Position numbers and translations under genes: made by a program. A model generated the notes under the pieces. It was not told where the DNA came from, did no database searches, and saw only the letters and a program-made list of their open reading frames with translations. 17,010 bases of DNA, from contig JAAAVE010000555.1 of NCBI GenBank assembly GCA_015679605.1, positions 1 through 17,010 on the forward strand. The letters are read 5' to 3'. Each line of letters starts with the position of its first letter. Within the stretch, counting starts at the first letter, position 1. Below, in pieces: positions 10,561-17,010 of the stretch. Source of the stretch: Podila epigama. Lineage: Eukaryota > Mortierellomycota > Mortierellomycetes > Mortierellales > Mortierellaceae.

Positions 10561-11573
10561 CATTGACCAGGTCGAGTTCATGCTTGTTCATCTCTGGGTA
10601 AATGATCTTCTCCACACCATTGGTTCCAAGCGAGACAGGGAAGGAGAGGCAAGCGTCAAATCGCTCGCAATAAGTCGAGAGAGGGATCACACTAAGCTTG
10701 TTGAGCGTGATACACAATGCGAGTTCAGAGACGACAGCAGCGATACCAAACGAGGTTGCACCCTTGAGATCGATGATGCTATAAGCCTTGTGAGCAATCT
10801 TGTGGGCGGTCTCATCGCGGTCAAGAGTGTCAATTTCCTCAAAGGTCAACAAGGGCTTGCCCGCGATAGTTGCTGAAGACCAGACGGCAACCTGCTTGTC
10901 ACCATGATCTCCAACAACGTACGCGTGCACTGAAGACTCTGATACGCGTAGGAGGTCTTTCATGGCTACACGGAAACGAATCGAGTCGAGATAGGTGCCA
11001 GTGCCAATAACCTGACGAGGAGGCAGTCCTGAGAATTTTTGAGCCATCGCAGTGAGGACATTGACAGGATTCGCGACAAGTACGAGGATGGCTGTGGGTT
11101 TGATGGGCTGCAAACCATCGAGGACGCTCGAGAGAATATCCTTGTTGCGCTGCACGAGCTCGTCGCGGGACTCGCCAGGGCGCTGACGGGCACCAGCTGT
11201 AATGACAATGATATCGGCCTGACCGCATTCCTTGGGGGTACTCACTCTAATCTTGGTGTTGGAGACAAAGGCAGCATCTTGAAGGTCGAGAACCTGGCCT
11301 TCACACACCTTGGCGTTGTAGTCGTTAATCAAGATCTCCGAGACAACTGAGCGCATCAAGCAGGCGAATGCAATACCAGAGCCGACAGAGCCAGCACCGA
11401 TGATGGCCATTTGAGAACCTATATTATTGGAGATGACAATACTTTTCGCTCAGTGTTCTGGATGTCGCGTCATTTTTTTTTTTTTTTTTTTTCTTCCACT
11501 CTTTACTGATTTTTACAGGGTAGAAGACGTCAAAAGAACAGGAGGAACATGCGATACCTTCGCGTTTAGGCAT
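10520..11573 (-). CDS. LDH: L-lactate dehydrogenase, NAD-dependent
   Basis: Two exons: 11558-11573 (16 bp, five codons plus one base) and 10520-11418, joined to 304 aa. It interconverts pyruvate and L-lactate with NADH/NAD in the cytosol. Visible: Rossmann G-A-G-S-V-G (residues 13-18); an Asp ending the second strand (38) that favours NAD over NADP; the active-site loop A-R-Q-R-P-G-E-S-R with Gln84 in the substrate-specificity position (canonical Gln102), which marks lactate rather than malate dehydrogenase (Arg there); Arg90 (canonical 109); Asn122 (140); Asp150 and Arg153 (168 and 171); catalytic His177 (195) in G-D-H-G-D. Without the mini-exon the protein would start at Met9 just before the first beta strand. 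Length is slightly below the usual 310-330. It ends at TAG 10520-10522, inside a local tandem repeat. It converges with the GTPase gene (225 bp between stops). Confidence 0.94.
11473..11492. repeat. poly(T) tract of 20 in the LDH intron
   Basis: Twenty T on the plus strand (A on the coding strand) inside the single 139-bp LDH intron (11419-11557). It is an uninterrupted homopolymer likely to be length-polymorphic. Confidence 0.85.
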
Positions 11574-12025
11574 GTTTATGAATATCGAGAGAAAGTGAGA
11601 GAAGGTGGAGTATGAGTGTGAGTGTGAGTGTGAGTGTGAGTGTGAGTGTGAGTGTGAGTGTGAGTTTGTGAGTGTGTGAGTGTGTGAGGGTGTGAGTGTG
11701 TGAGTGTGCGAGTGTTTGTGTCGTGTGAAAAAAAAGGTGGAAAAGAAGTGAGTTTGCCACTTTTATGCGTAATGCGATTATGACGTGCATTATCTTGAAT
11801 CGAGCTCTTAAGGGCGCTATCCTTTTTCGGAACACCTTTCTGAGGGTTCGAGACACGAAAAAATCAACAAGCAGGCACTTGAATACCTTGCATGCATTGC
11901 ATTGCACTGCATCCTGCACTCTCACCTCACTCGCACTCGCACTCGCACTCACTCCGATAAGAGATAACGATATTCGGTATTCACTACAAGCATGGACATC
12001 AAACAATGAAAAACATCATGACTAT
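11574..12025. promoter_or_regulatory. LDH upstream region and kinase 3' flank
   Basis: This 452-bp gap lies upstream of the minus-strand LDH start and downstream of the minus-strand kinase stop, so it holds the kinase 3' UTR and the LDH promoter. Apart from the microsatellites listed separately it contains a run of TGCAT-like words (11889-11912) and three TCGCAC units (11931-11948). I saw no perfect AATAAA for the kinase and no convincing TATA box for LDH. Long ORFs across the gap only read through the repeats as Thr-Leu or Ser-Val strings. Confidence 0.45.
11614..11715. repeat. compound GAGTGT / GTGAGTGT microsatellite
   Basis: Eight perfect GAGTGT units (11614-11661), one GAGTTT, then six 8-bp GTGAGTGT-type units with two variants (11668-11715). 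The array begins only about 40 bp upstream of the LDH start codon, so it lies in its 5' UTR or core promoter. On the LDH coding strand it is a pyrimidine-rich CACACT/ACACTCAC array. Confidence 0.9.

Positions 12026-17010
<4,985 letters not shown>

Noticed and set aside
10520-11573. malate dehydrogenase as the identity of the LDH gene
   Set aside because: The specificity-loop position holds Gln (Gln84, canonical 102) rather than the Arg of malate dehydrogenases.
11614-11715. CRISPR-like or satellite array
   Set aside because: Units are 6-8 bp with no spacers; this is an ordinary microsatellite in a eukaryotic genome.
11566-12006. 146-codon minus-strand ORF with Thr-Leu and Ser-His-Thr repeats
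   Set aside because: Generated by reading through the GAGTGT/GTGAGTGT microsatellites; it overlaps the LDH mini-exon in another frame.

Overview
This window looks like nuclear DNA of an early-diverging filamentous fungus. The genes are split by many short GT-AG introns (roughly 60-150 bp), with donors mostly GTAWG/GTATG and acceptors mostly YAG. Long A/T homopolymer runs sit in introns and intergenic DNA. The gene set fits Mucoromycota, perhaps Mortierellomycotina (inference): a ROCK-type kinase, an L-lactate dehydrogenase, and the remains of a hybrid histidine kinase. No bacterial, viral or transposon genes were recognised.

Layout, left to right. (1) 1-973: mostly gene-poor, possibly with the 3' end of a plus-strand gene at the very edge, then a decayed plus-strand relic of a PAS/hybrid histidine kinase (730-973). 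(2) 1229-7526, minus: a nine-exon gene for the largest, B-box-binding subunit of RNA polymerase III factor TFIIIC (Tfc3/GTF3C1 family, 1798 aa). (3) 7527-7998: a divergent promoter region. (4) 7999-10294, plus: a ten-exon gene for a YGR210C-type OBG/TRAFAC GTPase (420 aa), preceded by a 15-codon uORF whose stop codon overlaps the start codon. (5) 10520-11573, minus: a two-exon L-lactate dehydrogenase (304 aa), convergent with the GTPase gene. About three degenerate copies of an ~80-bp tandem repeat lie across its 3' end. (6) 11574-12025: LDH upstream region with GTGTGA-type microsatellites. (7) 12026-17010, minus: a ROCK-like AGC kinase, 5'-truncated by the window edge (1180 codons visible).

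The most notable item is the ROCK-like kinase. In animal ROCK the PH domain is split by a C1 domain. Here the same split PH domain carries two HR1-like (Rho-binding type) helical hairpins plus a perfect C1 domain. Each HR1-like segment is encoded by its own phase 0-0 exon. Second is the histidine kinase relic, where PAC, H-box and post-H-box motifs remain readable in three different frames with a stop codon in the H-box. The intact genes are unrelated housekeeping or signalling loci; I see no operon or gene cluster and no evidence of one dedicated novel system.
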